Below, piece after piece: positions 42,119-52,700 of a stretch of DNA of 64,000 nucleotides. The position numbers were made by a program, and so were the translations under genes. Position 1 is the stretch's first letter. Each line of letters starts with the position of its first letter. The stretch spans positions 930,001-994,000 of the forward strand of contig OZ037920.1 in the NCBI GenBank assembly GCA_964035575.1, given 5' to 3'. The notes below the pieces were generated by a model. The model did not search any database. It was not told where the DNA came from and worked only from the letters and a program-made list of their open reading frames with translations. The DNA comes from Rhynchopus sp. YZ270_cl-10 (Eukaryota; Euglenozoa; Diplonemea; Diplonemida; Diplonemidae).

Positions 42119-43027
42119 ATTCCCCTTTTTATTTTTTTGACAATATTTTGGAGGTTCCTCACCATGAATTAGACCGAACCAACTTAGGACTTTGTAAACA
42201 GTCCAACATTTTCGTACGTTTTTTTTTTTTTTTTTTTTGTCACCTCATGAAATGAAGGAGGAAATAGAAACAAAGCATTTTGAACACACTCGCGGTTCTA
42301 GGGACGAACCGCGCTGCAGAGCCACTCCTCACCAAACAGGTCGAGGTGTGTGCGTTTCACCACAACCTCTCCCATGGGTTTTATCGTGTGATGAGTGTTA
42401 AGTTTCTATTTTCACAGTAATATATAGTGCACATCGTACAGCGCAGCGGTGAGGTGATAGTGGTGGCTGTAATTGTGATGCGTATTATGATGGAGGCAAA
42501 AAAAAATTATCACTAGACAACCACCGTCTGATCCCACAGCGGAAGAAGCACGTACTTTTTTCACCCAACCTTTTTTTTTTTCTTTATTATTACCAGTATA
42601 ATTCTATACAGCGAAAAATAAAACAGACCATTTTTTCTTTTACAAAAAATTCCTCCCCCTCCACCTTCCCCTTCCCCCCTTCTTAAACCACCTCTCCCCA
42701 CCACCACCGAGAAAGAGGATAAGTCGTAATCTCATACAAAGTAACGCGCCCTTCCTCTCCAACTCCACGTCTACAAAACTATCAAGCAAAATTAAACAGA
42801 GCACAAAGCACTTTCGAAACATACAAAAAACATTTTCAAAATCCCCCACCACCACCACCAAACTACAGACCCTCCCCCCTTTACCCTTTTTTTACACGAT
42901 AAGAGTGTATTTGGAATAAGACAACTTCCTTTCTCTCTGTCTTCTTTCAAAGAAGAACCAACCATTTTTTGAAGTTTATTTATTTTATTTTATTTTATTT
43001 TTTTTTTTAGATTTTCAAAATAAAGAA

Positions 43028-43942
43028 ATGACCGCTGTATCTGCCCCTCCATCGCTTCCGGGTGTTCAACAACAACATGCACCGCAGGTGGCTCTTAAAA
43101 AGCTGACCTTCGCTCAACAGCTTGCGACAAAGCTCTTTGCGGGATCTGTTGCGGGGGTGGTCGGTGTGTCCTCATGTTATCCAATCGACTTTGCGAAGAC
43201 AAAGCTGCAAAAACCGCTCCCAAATGAACCCCGCTACACCGGAATCCTTGATGTTCTTCGTTCTACAAAGGCTGCCGGCGGGGTTGGGTCGTGGTATCAC
43301 GGTCTTCGCCCGAATTTGACAGGAATCATTCCGGAGAAAGGATTGAAGTTAGCGATTTTTGATGTCGTGCGCGATCAGTTGAGAGACAAGGATGGGTCTG
43401 TTTCCCGCAAGGCGGAGATTACGGCAGCGGTTTCTGCAGCGTGCGCTCAGGTTGTTGTTACGACGCCGATGGAAATCGTGAAAATTCGTTGCCAATTGAG
43501 TGGTGCTTCGATGTTCTCTGTCATCAGCGAGCTTGGTCTGCGAGGATGCTACAAAGGCTATGTGTCTACGCTCTCCCGCGACGTTTGCTTCAATCTAATG
43601 TTTTTCCCCCTTCAGTCCCATCTGAAGGACCGTTGGATCACCCCAGAGCTGTCAGAAGGGCGGAAGGTCTTCTATTCGTTTGGAGCAGGCATCACCGGTG
43701 GTGTGGTGGCAGCAGCCGCGTCGACCCCATTTGATGTTGTCAAAACCCGCCTGCAATCCGGGGAAGCCGGGAACATGGCATCCGTCGCGTCTGGTATTGT
43801 CCGTAATGAAGGGCCCTCCGCGTTGCTTCTGGGGTTGGGGCCCAGGTGTGCGGCGATTGCGCCCCTCTTTGGAATCGCGATTTGTGTGTTCGATCTGCAA
43901 AAACGTGCTCTAGGCTCCTTCGGATATGATGTGCCAATGTGA
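43028..43942 (+). CDS. Mitochondrial carrier, glutamate-carrier type (SLC25)
   Basis: 304 residues, intronless, with three repeats of about 100 residues and six membrane helices. The three signature motifs are PIDFAK (residue 52), PMEIVK (146) and PFDVVK (233). Around them, NLTGIIPEKGLKLAIFD, QVVVTTPMEIVKIRCQLSG and IAPLFGIAICVF match the animal mitochondrial glutamate carriers (SLC25A18/A22) and the carrier part of the aspartate-glutamate carriers better than ADP/ATP or phosphate carriers. Likely role: glutamate (with H+) transport across the inner membrane. Substrate is inferred from resemblance only. No EF-hand extension is present. A long T tract plus AG about 15 bp upstream fits a trans-splice acceptor. 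Confidence 0.9.
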   Translation: MTAVSAPPSLPGVQQQHAPQVALKKLTFAQQLATKLFAGSVAGVVGVSSCYPIDFAKTKLQKPLPNEPRYTGILDVLRSTKAAGGVGSWYHGLRPNLTGIIPEKGLKLAIFDVVRDQLRDKDGSVSRKAEITAAVSAACAQVVVTTPMEIVKIRCQLSGASMFSVISELGLRGCYKGYVSTLSRDVCFNLMFFPLQSHLKDRWITPELSEGRKVFYSFGAGITGGVVAAAASTPFDVVKTRLQSGEAGNMASVASGIVRNEGPSALLLGLGPRCAAIAPLFGIAICVFDLQKRALGSFGYDVPM

Positions 43943-45554
43943 GGAAAAATAACGAAACAAAGTGTTGATTAAAAAAAGGTGAAAGCATGTTCACCCACTT
44001 TTCCTTGATTGTGATCAAGGTGGGTGAAGGAAGGTTGGGGGAAAAGTAGAATTTTAAAAAGAAGCATGTTTTTGTTGTCCAGCGCACTACGCGGAGGGCA
44101 AAAATATGCAAAAGGAAAAAAAAAATATAAGGGGGGGTAAGAAAACTTTACGATCGGGTGGGGTTAACACATGGTGAGGGGGTGGGGGGCGTGGGGGATG
44201 TGTGTGTGTGTGTGTTTTCTTCCTCAGTCGAAGACCGTACACCATCCCTTGTGTACAAGAGCGTGCGAGAAGCCCTGCCTCTGTGGCAGGCGGTTTTACT
44301 TTTATTTTTTGTTTTTCAAGTTTCCCCCCGCACGGTGAGGCGTTTTGCACTTTTTCAATTTCTCTTTTTATTAGATCATGGTGACATAGATTGAGATAGT
44401 AAAAAAAATAACACGATTTTTCAAAAAAAAAAAACCCCCCCCTAAAAATAAATCCAAACACAATAAAATACCGTTGAGTCAGACCAGGGATTCCCACCTG
44501 TCTCTTTTCTCTCTCTGTCACACTCTAAGAGTTTAAAGGTGTGCGACTGTCTGCAAATAAGCAACAAAAAACAAAAAAAAAAACCAAACGAACGCGGTGC
44601 ACGACCACACACTGACCTTCTTCTTCTTATTTTTCCACAAATATTGTTATTGTCCCGTGAGAAAAGGAGGAGAAGGAAAAAAAAACGGTGGAGCTCGTCG
44701 GGTGTCCACTCATACAACCAAGTTTTCCAAAATAATATAAAACGTTATCAAAAAAACGACACGTAAAAAAAAAACAGATGTGGTGTGCAGGTATCAGTGC
44801 AAAATCAGTCTTTACACACAAGAGAAGGGTTTTCACTGATGCCAAACACGACCAACGTTTTTTCAAAAAAAACAAATATTTTCTTTGGGCTGAGGATGAT
44901 CTGCATCTATACCTTTGAACTTTTTTTCGCCCTTTGGGCCGGCCTTGTGTACAGACAACCCCATCTTCGGACGGGGGGTGACTGTCGATTGCAACAAATG
45001 CCAACAAACACAGGAAAGTGGAGATTTTGCACCAACTGTGGCAGCACAACCGAGGCAACTACACTACTCCAAGAATTTATCAAAAAAAAAAAAAAAAAAA
45101 AAAACCTTCCGTAATTACAAACTGGCTTCGGCCTATATTTGAGTACAGATCTTTAGACTATGTGGTGTAAAAAGTGATTGTCGATGCAACAAAAAAACAA
45201 AAAAAAAAAAACAAAAACAAAAACAAAATCTGGTCTGTTTTTCTGTTCCTACCTACCCTTCGAATTGAACTGTCCTCCGTCTCCCCTTATACCTCCCATT
45301 TATTTTTAAAAAAAGATGTGTGTTTGAAAGCAAAATAGGTAGCTTCTACGAGCAAAGCAATCGCCATGGTGTGTCTACATGCGGATTTTTTTGGTGTTTC
45401 TGATGGGGAGGGGTGCAAGGGTTTTCAAAAAAAAAAAAACGTTATTTTTTTCTTGTTTAGTTCTTCCCCCGCTTTAAAAAGTACGAAAGGAACAAAAGAG
45501 ATGACCCGTTCTATTTTTTTAGGAGTTTTTTTTTTTTTTTTTGTCTATTTCAAC
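43943..45554. other. Intergenic spacer with modules
   Basis: No gene is supported. A G-like module lies at 44685-44732, F at 44886-45000, D at 45016-45081 with a poly(A) tail, and E-like at 45124-45195. TG runs occur near 44198-44216. Confidence 0.6.
45016..45103 (+). repeat. Dispersed module D with A tail (representative copy)
   Basis: AAGTGGAGATTTTGCACC, AACTGTGGCAGCACAACC, GAGGCAACTACACTACTCC and AAGAATTTATC, then a run of about 22 A. Other copies near 9783, 33063 (just upstream of the SL RNA candidate), 34066 and 55800, with an antisense fragment near 1024. Confidence 0.8.
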
Positions 45555-45825
45555 CAGGCTCTCCGCTAGGATTTCCGATTTTGAAAATGTTCTGTTGATG
45601 GTCCACGTGGTGGGGTACATGCTTGCGCCGCAGGCGCACGGTACGCAACTTTTTTTTTTTCCAACGCCCGATTTTGACTTTTTTGGGACGTTTGAGCACT
45701 CACCTCTCCATATCTTCTTCTCCTGAGCTTTTTTGACAGGTAGAACGGGTCTGAACCACTCAGCAGAACTTTTTTTTCTTTTTTTTTTTTTTTCCATTTT
45801 CAAAAAGTACCTAGCGGAGTCCCTG
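45555..45825. mobile_element. hAT-type MITE, copy 2 (271 bp)
   Basis: It has the same CAGGCTCTCCGCTAGG start as the copy at 29246, with right end CTAGCGGAGTCCCTG. The flanks are identical ATTTCAAC at 45547-45554 and 45826-45833. The interiors of the two copies differ mainly in T-run length and by about 30 bp missing near the right end. Confidence 0.92.
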
Positions 45826-46431
45826 ATTTCAACGTTTCTTTCTTCTCAGGTGAAGCACAATTGGGCTGAGGCTCATCTTGGTAGCTTTTCTTTTTAATCT
45901 GTACATTATCGCACCTGAATTTTTGAATGGAGAAATCAGAGTTCTAGTGTGTGCCTTGCAAAACCTAGGTGGGAGGGGGTACCAAACAGGGTTGTTTCTA
46001 GGGGGGTCGGGGGGGGTCACTGACCCCCCCCAGATTCTGGGGGGTCAAATTGACCCCCCCCGGGGGGGGTCAATTTTACCCCCAGAATCTGGCACGGTGC
46101 GCTGGTCAGCCTCACCCCCCTGTAAAAAATTACATATTTTCCCCCGAACTACACATTTTCCACCCACCACCAGTGTTGGCACTGGTGAAGAGCGACAACA
46201 CCCGCACCGACTACACTACGTGGAACGGTGATGGGAGTGAGAAAAAAGATTTGGCGAAAAGAATGAAGGGGAAACGACAATGTGGACTCTAAAAATGTGG
46301 ATTACGACAATGTGGATTAATAATCCACATTGTCGCATAATCCACATTGTCGTAATCCACATTGTCGCAAAAAATAATCCACATTGTCGCATAATCCGGA
46401 TTCTTGATTTTTTGCCTTCTTGGTACCCAGG

Positions 46432-46858
46432 TACCCAGGTACCCAGGTACCCAGGAACAGGAAAAAAGTCGTGAAAGAGCAACCACAGCTCCACATGACA
46501 AACACAAAAGTGTCCAGTCACGTGGGGCATTCATGCACTGAGGAGATAATGATCCAACAATTTACAAGAAAGATTACTTAACCTACTGCTGGAAATTGCC
46601 AGGTCGTAGTAACACACAAAGTGTGCCTCCGTTCGGGAAGACCGGATATTCTAGAGACCAAAAAGGCCTCAAGAATATCTTCCGGTAGTCAAGGTAGAAC
46701 CGAGTGAACGGCCCAAGACCCCCGTGGAGAAGTTAAATGTTGTAATGCTATCAGGTAGAAACTGCGAACACTGTCTTACCCTCCTCAATGCATGGTGGTT
46801 GATGTCTTCCACAACAAATTTCCTGTACCCAGGTACCCAGGTTCCCAGACCCACGCAG
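46432..46858 (-). repeat. 420-bp block edged by 8-mers, copy 2, inside the Mutator-like element
   Basis: Reverse complement of 41088-41510. At its left edge are four GGTACCCA units, adjoining directly the end of the left arm (TTGCCTTCTTGG). At its right edge are GGTACCCAGGTTCCCAGACC and then unrelated DNA. Copy 1 has 43 units at the corresponding edge where this one has about four, so the 8-mer array has grown or shrunk independently. Confidence 0.85.
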
Positions 46859-47914
46859 TACCACGTCGCAGTACTACGCAAAATTTACCACCAGACCCTG
46901 TCTTCGTGCACCTGAAGTACAACGCCGCAGACAGGCCAAACATGCGTTGGACTCAGAGGAATGCCCGCTGTGCAGGTATCATGAGAACCAACTCCCAGCA
47001 ACAAGGGGCGCCTTTTGGCGGGCGTTGTTGAGGGTGTTTGGGGTGCAAAGTTTTCCACAATTTTGATGCGCGGGTACAGAAGTGTTATCTTGTTCTTTCA
47101 TCTCTAAGAAATGTAAATGTCAATCGCGTTTAACTACCACTAGGGCTTGTTCAGTGAACCCACGAGGGGTCGAAGGGGGTTGGTTATCCCGTATCTATCA
47201 AAGGTTGTGTCGACCAGGCTAAACCACTATGTTACGCTGTACGTTGTTAAATCCGAAGAAATAACACTTTAGCAGCCGCAGGAAGTTTGCTAAAAAGAGT
47301 GCCTCACGCTACACAAACCACCACCCGCGATTGACTTAGATGTTATAACAAAGAGAATTCAGAACAAAACAACACCCTGCCCCATACACACTAAATTGTC
47401 ATACTTCAAGAGCATGCCTGGGCCAAAATTACTGTGACGAAAAGGCAACAAGACCACCCACAAGGAGTGTGAATTGTGCACTGGTTTTCTGGGGGAACAA
47501 ACAATATTTTCTTGCGTCTAGTCCTCCGTAAGTAGAGGACAGACTTTCCGGAAGGTTTCCAAAGTCGAATTTCTTGCACTAGCTATGCTCCCTGGGTTAA
47601 TGGCAATAGCAGTGACTGACAGAGTGTTCCCACCCCCCTTTCTACCCATATGTTCGCTCGTTCTGCACTCTCGACGTTGCACTCATTGCGATACCTGTTT
47701 AAAAGTGAATTTGTGAGTGGTGGGGAAATTAAAGAAGGTGACTTCTTAAAAAAATAAGTTGGCGGGGTGTAAAATATTGTTCTGGAGACTCTTGGAGGAA
47801 ATACGAGTCGACGGCCTTATTTTGTTGAATATTCACCAGAAAGTTAAACATATTTACATACCTTGTCTTGCGCCTTCGCTGCTGTCAAGGTGCCTTCTCT
47901 GGGTACCCAGTAGG

Positions 47915-48255
47915 AGGCTCAAAACTGCTCAATTCTGGCTGGAATTGCAAAATTGGGCACTTTTAGGATGTGACCAAAAAAATTTTCGGGAGTCTAGTTA
48001 TTACAGAGTCTCACCTTAGAAGGCAAAAATAGTCAATACCGGATTATGTGACAAGGTGGATACTGGTGTTTTGGTGGAAAAAACCGCAAAAACGCGTTTT
48101 AGACCCCCAGAGAGGCTCAAAACTGCTCAATTCTGGCTTTAATTGCAAAATTGGGCACTTTTAGGATGCGACCAAAAAAATTTTCGAGAGTCTAGTTATT
48201 ACAGAGGCTCACCTTAGAAGGCAAAAAATCAAGAATCCGGATTATGCGACAATGT
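47915..48255 (+). repeat. Two tandem 140-bp units at the right arm of the Mutator-like element
   Basis: Units at about 47915-48056 and 48113-48255 share AGGCTCAAAACTGCTCAATT, GCAAAATTGGGCACTTTTAG and TCTAGTTATTACAGAG. The second runs into the functional right arm (GGATTATGCGACAATGTGG). The first ends in a decayed version (GGATTATGTGACAAGGTGG), so the terminal region seems to have been duplicated, with the inner copy decaying. Confidence 0.75.
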
Positions 48256-48720
48256 GGATTACGACAATGTGGATTATGCGACAATGTGGATTATTAATCC
48301 ACATTGTCGTAATCCACATTTTTAGAGTCCACATTGTCGTTTCCCCAAGAATGAAAGTAGCGTACCGTGCGCCTGCGGCGCAAGCTTACATCACACCCAT
48401 GGCATAGTTTGGCTGTACAATAGTGCAATTTTAAGCGCAATTTTAGAAATGTTGCGTACCGTGGCTTCGCCAGGAACCTTGGGTGCCATGGCCACCGTTT
48501 CTTTACCTGTTTCATACCCTCACAGAAGCTACATACCACCATGATATTCTGAAGGTTTGGGGTATGGGGTTTTCTTGGTCAGATCGAGGCTTCGTCGAGA
48601 AAGCTCGGAATACACCCAAAAACCCTCGAAAGACCATTTTTTCCCGGCGGAAAAAAATTTTTTTTGGGAAAAAATTGACCCCCCCCGAGAAAAAAAAACG
48701 AGATCCTAGAAACAACCCTG

Positions 48721-50125
48721 GTACCAAAAACAAAAAAAAAAATACCAGCAAAAAACAAAAAAAAAAATTAAAAACAGTTTCCCAAAAAAATTCTCAATGA
48801 TCTTATTGTTAAGTTTACGTTACTGTCCGGGGTTTTGTTCTGTTTTCGAAGGGGCTTTGCACAAACAAACCCCTTTTTTTCCCCCTTAACTTGGTAAGAA
48901 GTGTGTATGAGATTATGAGAGTCGCATTTGTCATGCATTTTTTTCTTTTTCCCTTTTCGCAAAGATTCTATACTCAAAAAAAAAGGGGGCAACATATAGG
49001 CTACAATTCTTATAATAGAGTGTAGCCAAAAGGGTTTTGTGTGTGCAACCCCCTTTGCAAATTCTGTTGTGCTGTAAAGTTTTTTTTGTTTGTTTATTTT
49101 GTTCTTGGGGAGCAGAGGGAGTAGAGGAGGGGCTGTGTACAAAACAACAAATCCTTCTGCTTCCCCCATTTCTCCTTTTTTCTCTTCCTCCTCCTCCTCC
49201 TCTTCTTCCTCCCTCCTCCTCCTCCCCAATGTATAATATATAGAGGGTTCTGGTGCCCCTCGGAATTATTGTTTTCTGCTCTTTGGATTTGGTTGTCCAC
49301 CCCCCCCGGAACCCCCGGTCTTATGTACCAAAGGTACACTGTTCACGAGCGGGCTTGTGTATTTCAAGTCAGTTTTTTTTAGATATTCGATAATATGGAA
49401 TGGGGGAGTGTTTTTGCGGTGTTCAAGCAATGCACAAAGTGTACCTCAATTGGTAAATTCATCTTTTTTTTCTTCCAAAATATGGAAGAACACTTGGTGC
49501 TATAGGGAAAGCATGTGGTCGTGTGGTTTGATTACATTCTGTTTTTTGTGTCGTGGTTTCTTTTTTAGATGTGCGCACGGGAAACATTTATCTTTCACCT
49601 TTTCCTTTTCCTCCGGGAGGTCAGTCGGGAGGTGCCTGCGTCAGTTATTCTCTTTTGTCTTAGCATGTTTGCTTCAGTGGTAACTCTTCTCTTTTCTCTT
49701 TCCTTGGCGTTTTCTCTCCAATTTTTATTTTTGTGTTGTGTGCAAAAAATGTTGCGTATCCTTTCCCACTTCCTTCACCCCCTTGTAGGGTAACAGAAAG
49801 TGAAGGTATAGTATTGAAATCGATGTGGGAGGAAGGTTGTGGGAAACAACCACAAATCAACGAATTTCCAAGAAAAAGAAGATGAAAATACCTTTTTTCT
49901 TCAAAAAAAATTTGGAAGAAGTATTGAGCTCAAGTGTCTTTCATCTTTCAAAGCTTTTTTTTTTCTCTTTAGAGCCACGACAGAAGCTGCGTGACAAAGA
50001 GTGGAACCACACCAAACCAAAAAGTAATTCTAACAATTCAAGGACAAATCAGAGAAGGGAAAAAATATCAATCAAACGAAACGTAGTGAGCTATTCTAAT
50101 AAAATCAATTACTCCCCCCCCTTCT
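48721..50125. other. Intergenic spacer with modules
   Basis: No gene is supported. Module B lies at 49295-49375 and C at 49617-49645. A segment with GTGAAGGTATAGTATTGAAA and ATCGATGTGGG at 49760-49850 returns near 53095-53165. The rest is A/T-run spacer, including a CCTCCTCCTCCTCC tract near 49190. Confidence 0.6.
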
Positions 50126-52176
50126 AGGGGGGTCCGTCCGGCCGTTTTTGCTGTCCCAAACCACTTTTTTTTGTAAAAACCCGCGAAAAACCCGAAAAAA
50201 CACCTCAAAACACCCCCAAACCCCCAAAAAATCACCCAAAACCACGAAAAACACACTTTTGAGCACTATTTCGCACTTTTTTCTGATTTTTTTGGTATTT
50301 TTTTCCGCTTTTTCCGCTTTTTCCCATGGAATTATACCCCCTAATATGCCTAAAGAGTCCCTGTACTGCTCACTGAGACAGCATAGCGACCAGAGGCTCC
50401 TTATTCATCGTACCGGTGTCTTCGTCATCAAGGGGTGCACAATCTGCCGCAAATTCCTGCATCTCTGTCTTTGTGAAGAGATGAAGCACTTTAGTGTTGT
50501 ACTTTTCAAGTTGCTACTTCTGGGCGCTTTGCATGGACCTGCCTTTGTGGTGCGCTTGGTGTATCCTGCGGCAAGTTCTTCCCTTCAGAAAGACGGAACC
50601 CAACCCAGACTGTAGAGGATGTCTAGGTTTCAGCGACAGTGGGTCGGTGTTGTCGGGGTGCTGGCTCCTTCCGTGGTGGGTTGCAACTTGGTCAAGGACA
50701 CCGACAATGGATTCGCACGAATCATTGGTCATAGGAGGAGGCAAGGAAGGCTTTACTGCACTTAGGCACAGGGTACGTTCTCATTTTCAGGGACCAAAAA
50801 GCCCCAGTAAGTGTTGCAAGTGCGATTTTCCACAGCTCGGGAGGTCTGTCAGGCAGTTCGGAGGGATTTAGACACTTCTGCGACTGCCTGAATACGCCTT
50901 TTAGGGTTTTTATTTTGGGTGCGAAATACGTCAAAAGGATGGGGGGAAATACCGTTATTTTAAGCGTTGCAGACACAAAAACACCCTCAAAACCCCCCCA
51001 GGGACCCCAAAAAGCTGCAAAATCCACACATTTCCACCTCGGGACCTCATTGGAGGTGGACCGAGGTGTTTTTTTGGTGTTTTGAATGAATTGGTATTAT
51101 TTTTTTTTTGGTAAATAAGTGGTCTTCTGCTAGGCGTTGCATAGCCGTTGCTTAAGTGTTGCATAAGTGTTGCATGGCCTATAAAACCCTCCCAAGTGCC
51201 CAAAATGCTATTTTTCACCCTACATGGGGTCTGGGGGACATTTTCCTGGGTGTTTAGACACCATTCCGACTACCTTGGCACTTTTTTGGGGGTTTTCAGG
51301 TACAAAAAAAGTCAAAAAAGCCACGTCCTGGGCTGGACGTTAAATTGCATCCGGGGGCCCTTTTGTGGCACTCCTCCTGAAACTCTATGAAGGTCTGACC
51401 TGAGGGTAAAAGGTGCTGGGTATGCTACCCTGGGTGCTGAAGGCAGGCACACAACATGTGTGGAGGGACCTGCAGAGCCCTAGCCAGTGAAGCCAAGGAG
51501 GCCCCCCTAGGAAACTAGGGAACGGATTGGAAGAGACCTCGCCGGTAGCCGGGAACCCTCCCTGGGCTAGTACAATGATGAAACTTCAATCTAAAGTCCA
51601 CACCCATGTGGCGGCCGCTTTGGCATGCGTCTGTAAGGACAGCCTTGACTGATACTTTCTGTATTAGCACACGATTGCCTCCCTGAAGGCTACGTAGCTA
51701 CCTGAGTACAAAAAAAAAAAAAAAAAAAAAGTGACTAAAAAAAGGGTACTTTTAAGCGTTTGGGGCACACACACCCACTGCAAAATGCATCTGGGGCCCC
51801 CACAGGACCCCTAAAAGCTGTAAAAACTATATATTTCCACCCTGGGACCCCACCGGATGTGGACTGAGGTGTTTTTCGGGTGTTTAGAAGGATTTTTGTC
51901 TGATTGGAGAATTTTTTTGGTAAGTGTTGCATTTTGGCCCATGTTGATGACGATTTGATGACGCTATTTTTGGAGATTTTTCACAAAAAACCGATTTTTT
52001 TTTAACCAGGAAAGTCTCTGTAGAGGTTGTCAGGTGGTTTAATGGGATATTTTCGTGATCCCCAGGGCGATTTGCGGCCAGGTACGACCTTTTTAGTGGG
52101 TTTCTTCACCTAAATTTCAAAAAAATGGGTTTGGGACAGCAAATCCTTAAGGAATTCCTTCTACGTGGACCCCCCT
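50126..52176. mobile_element. Possible 2-kb TIR element hosting a retroposon
   Basis: AGGGGGGTCC and TTTGCTGTCCCAAACC at 50126-50165 are answered by GGTTTGGGACAGCAAA and GGACCCCCCT at about 52127-52176. The arms are imperfect because the spacing between the two motifs differs. Inside are diverged direct repeats with the order CCCCAAAAAGCTG, TTTCCACC, GGACC, TGGAC-GAGGTGTTTTT near 51000-51080 and 51800-51880, and the poly(A) retroposon at 51323-51730. Short frames near 50340-50870 show no known domain. The boundaries and status are tentative. Confidence 0.45.
51323..51730 (+). mobile_element. Poly(A)-tailed retroposon, sense copy
   Basis: It starts ACGTCCTGGGCTGGACG and ends GCTACCTGAGTAC plus a tail of 21 A. 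It is nearly identical to the antisense copy at 36893-37300, including conserved GTGGCGGCCGCTTTGGCATG and AACTAGGGAACGGATTGG. Two full-length copies with the same 5' start argue for a defined transcript rather than random 5' truncation. No box A/B promoter is convincing, and no coding frame is seen. Confidence 0.85.
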
Positions 52177-52648
52177 ACCCCCCCTTCCCCTCTCTTTTCC
52201 CCTCCCTCTTTTCCTCCCTTTCCCCGGCCAAAAATGCACTGTGCCACCAAACGTATCGTCTTAAAAGTCGAATTTATTCTCACTCTTTTAAATGGGTGGA
52301 TGCAAAGAGAAAAAAAAACAAAACAATGCAAAATAACCCTGTATCGTATATTCTGACTGCTCTGCTTTATGGGGGGAAATGACAGCCGAGTTGGGTGTAT
52401 TCGTCTTCTTTCTTCGAGTCTAAGAAGAAGTTACCTTCTGATGTGGGAGGGCGCCTGGCCCCGGAAAGTCTTTTCTTTTTGATCCCGCTGGACCGTGGTC
52501 AATAGGATAATAGGATACAAGGTTGCAAAAAACACAAAACGTTACCTGGTGAACGATCGTCTAGTCCCCCTCCTCTACGGCAAACTGAACCTAATAGGGA
52601 GAAGGAAAAATGCTGTGGAAGTTCACGGGATGTAGTAAAACAATCTTG

Positions 52649-52700
52649 TGGAGCACACTCTAGGGTGGCTACACTAATACAAAACCAAGTTTTCAAAAAA
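52649..52700 (+). repeat. Dispersed module G with A tail (representative copy)
   Basis: GGAGCACACTCTAGGGTGGC, TACACTAATACAAAACCAAG, TTTTC and then A-rich runs. Related copies near 3435, 9855, 33519 and 44685. Confidence 0.75.

Larger units (their letters stand above)
39506..43027. other. Intergenic spacer with fold-backs and 8-mer satellite
   Basis: No gene is supported. Module B lies at 40926-41075, partly duplicated. Three other structures are listed separately: the fold-back at 39582-39704, the block and satellite at 41088-41857, and the fold-back at 41880-42118. From 42120 to 43000 there are only T runs and unremarkable AT-rich DNA, ending in a long T tract and AG just before the carrier gene. 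Confidence 0.6.
46268..48346. mobile_element. Mutator-like non-autonomous element nested in the hAT
   Basis: The ends GGGGAAACGACAATGTGGAC and its inverse begin arms of about 150 bp, made mostly of CGACAATGTGGATTA units in both orientations and ending near GATTTTTTGCCTTCT. The flanks are identical AAGAATGAA at 46259-46267 and 48347-48355. Long arms with a 9-bp duplication point to the Mutator superfamily. The 2079-bp body has no recognisable transposase. Its cargo includes the 420-bp 8-mer-edged block and a roughly 140-bp duplication near the right arm. Confidence 0.88.
45987..48720. mobile_element. hAT element with a Mutator-like element inside
   Basis: The ends are CAGGGTTGTTTCTAGG (45987-46002) and its exact inverse (48705-48720). 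The flanks are identical GTACCAAA at 45979-45986 and 48721-48728. These ends and the 8-bp duplication are diagnostic for hAT. Without the nested insertion and one copy of its duplication the element is about 646 bp. It has no transposase frame, so it is non-autonomous. Its subterminal parts are rich in GGGGGGTCA / TGACCCCCC. The family differs from the two CAGGCTC MITEs. Confidence 0.93.

Noticed and set aside
50148-50871. Two overlapping open frames with hydrophobic segments
   Set aside because: No start context, no domain and no continuity; they lie in a repeat-rich possible transposon.
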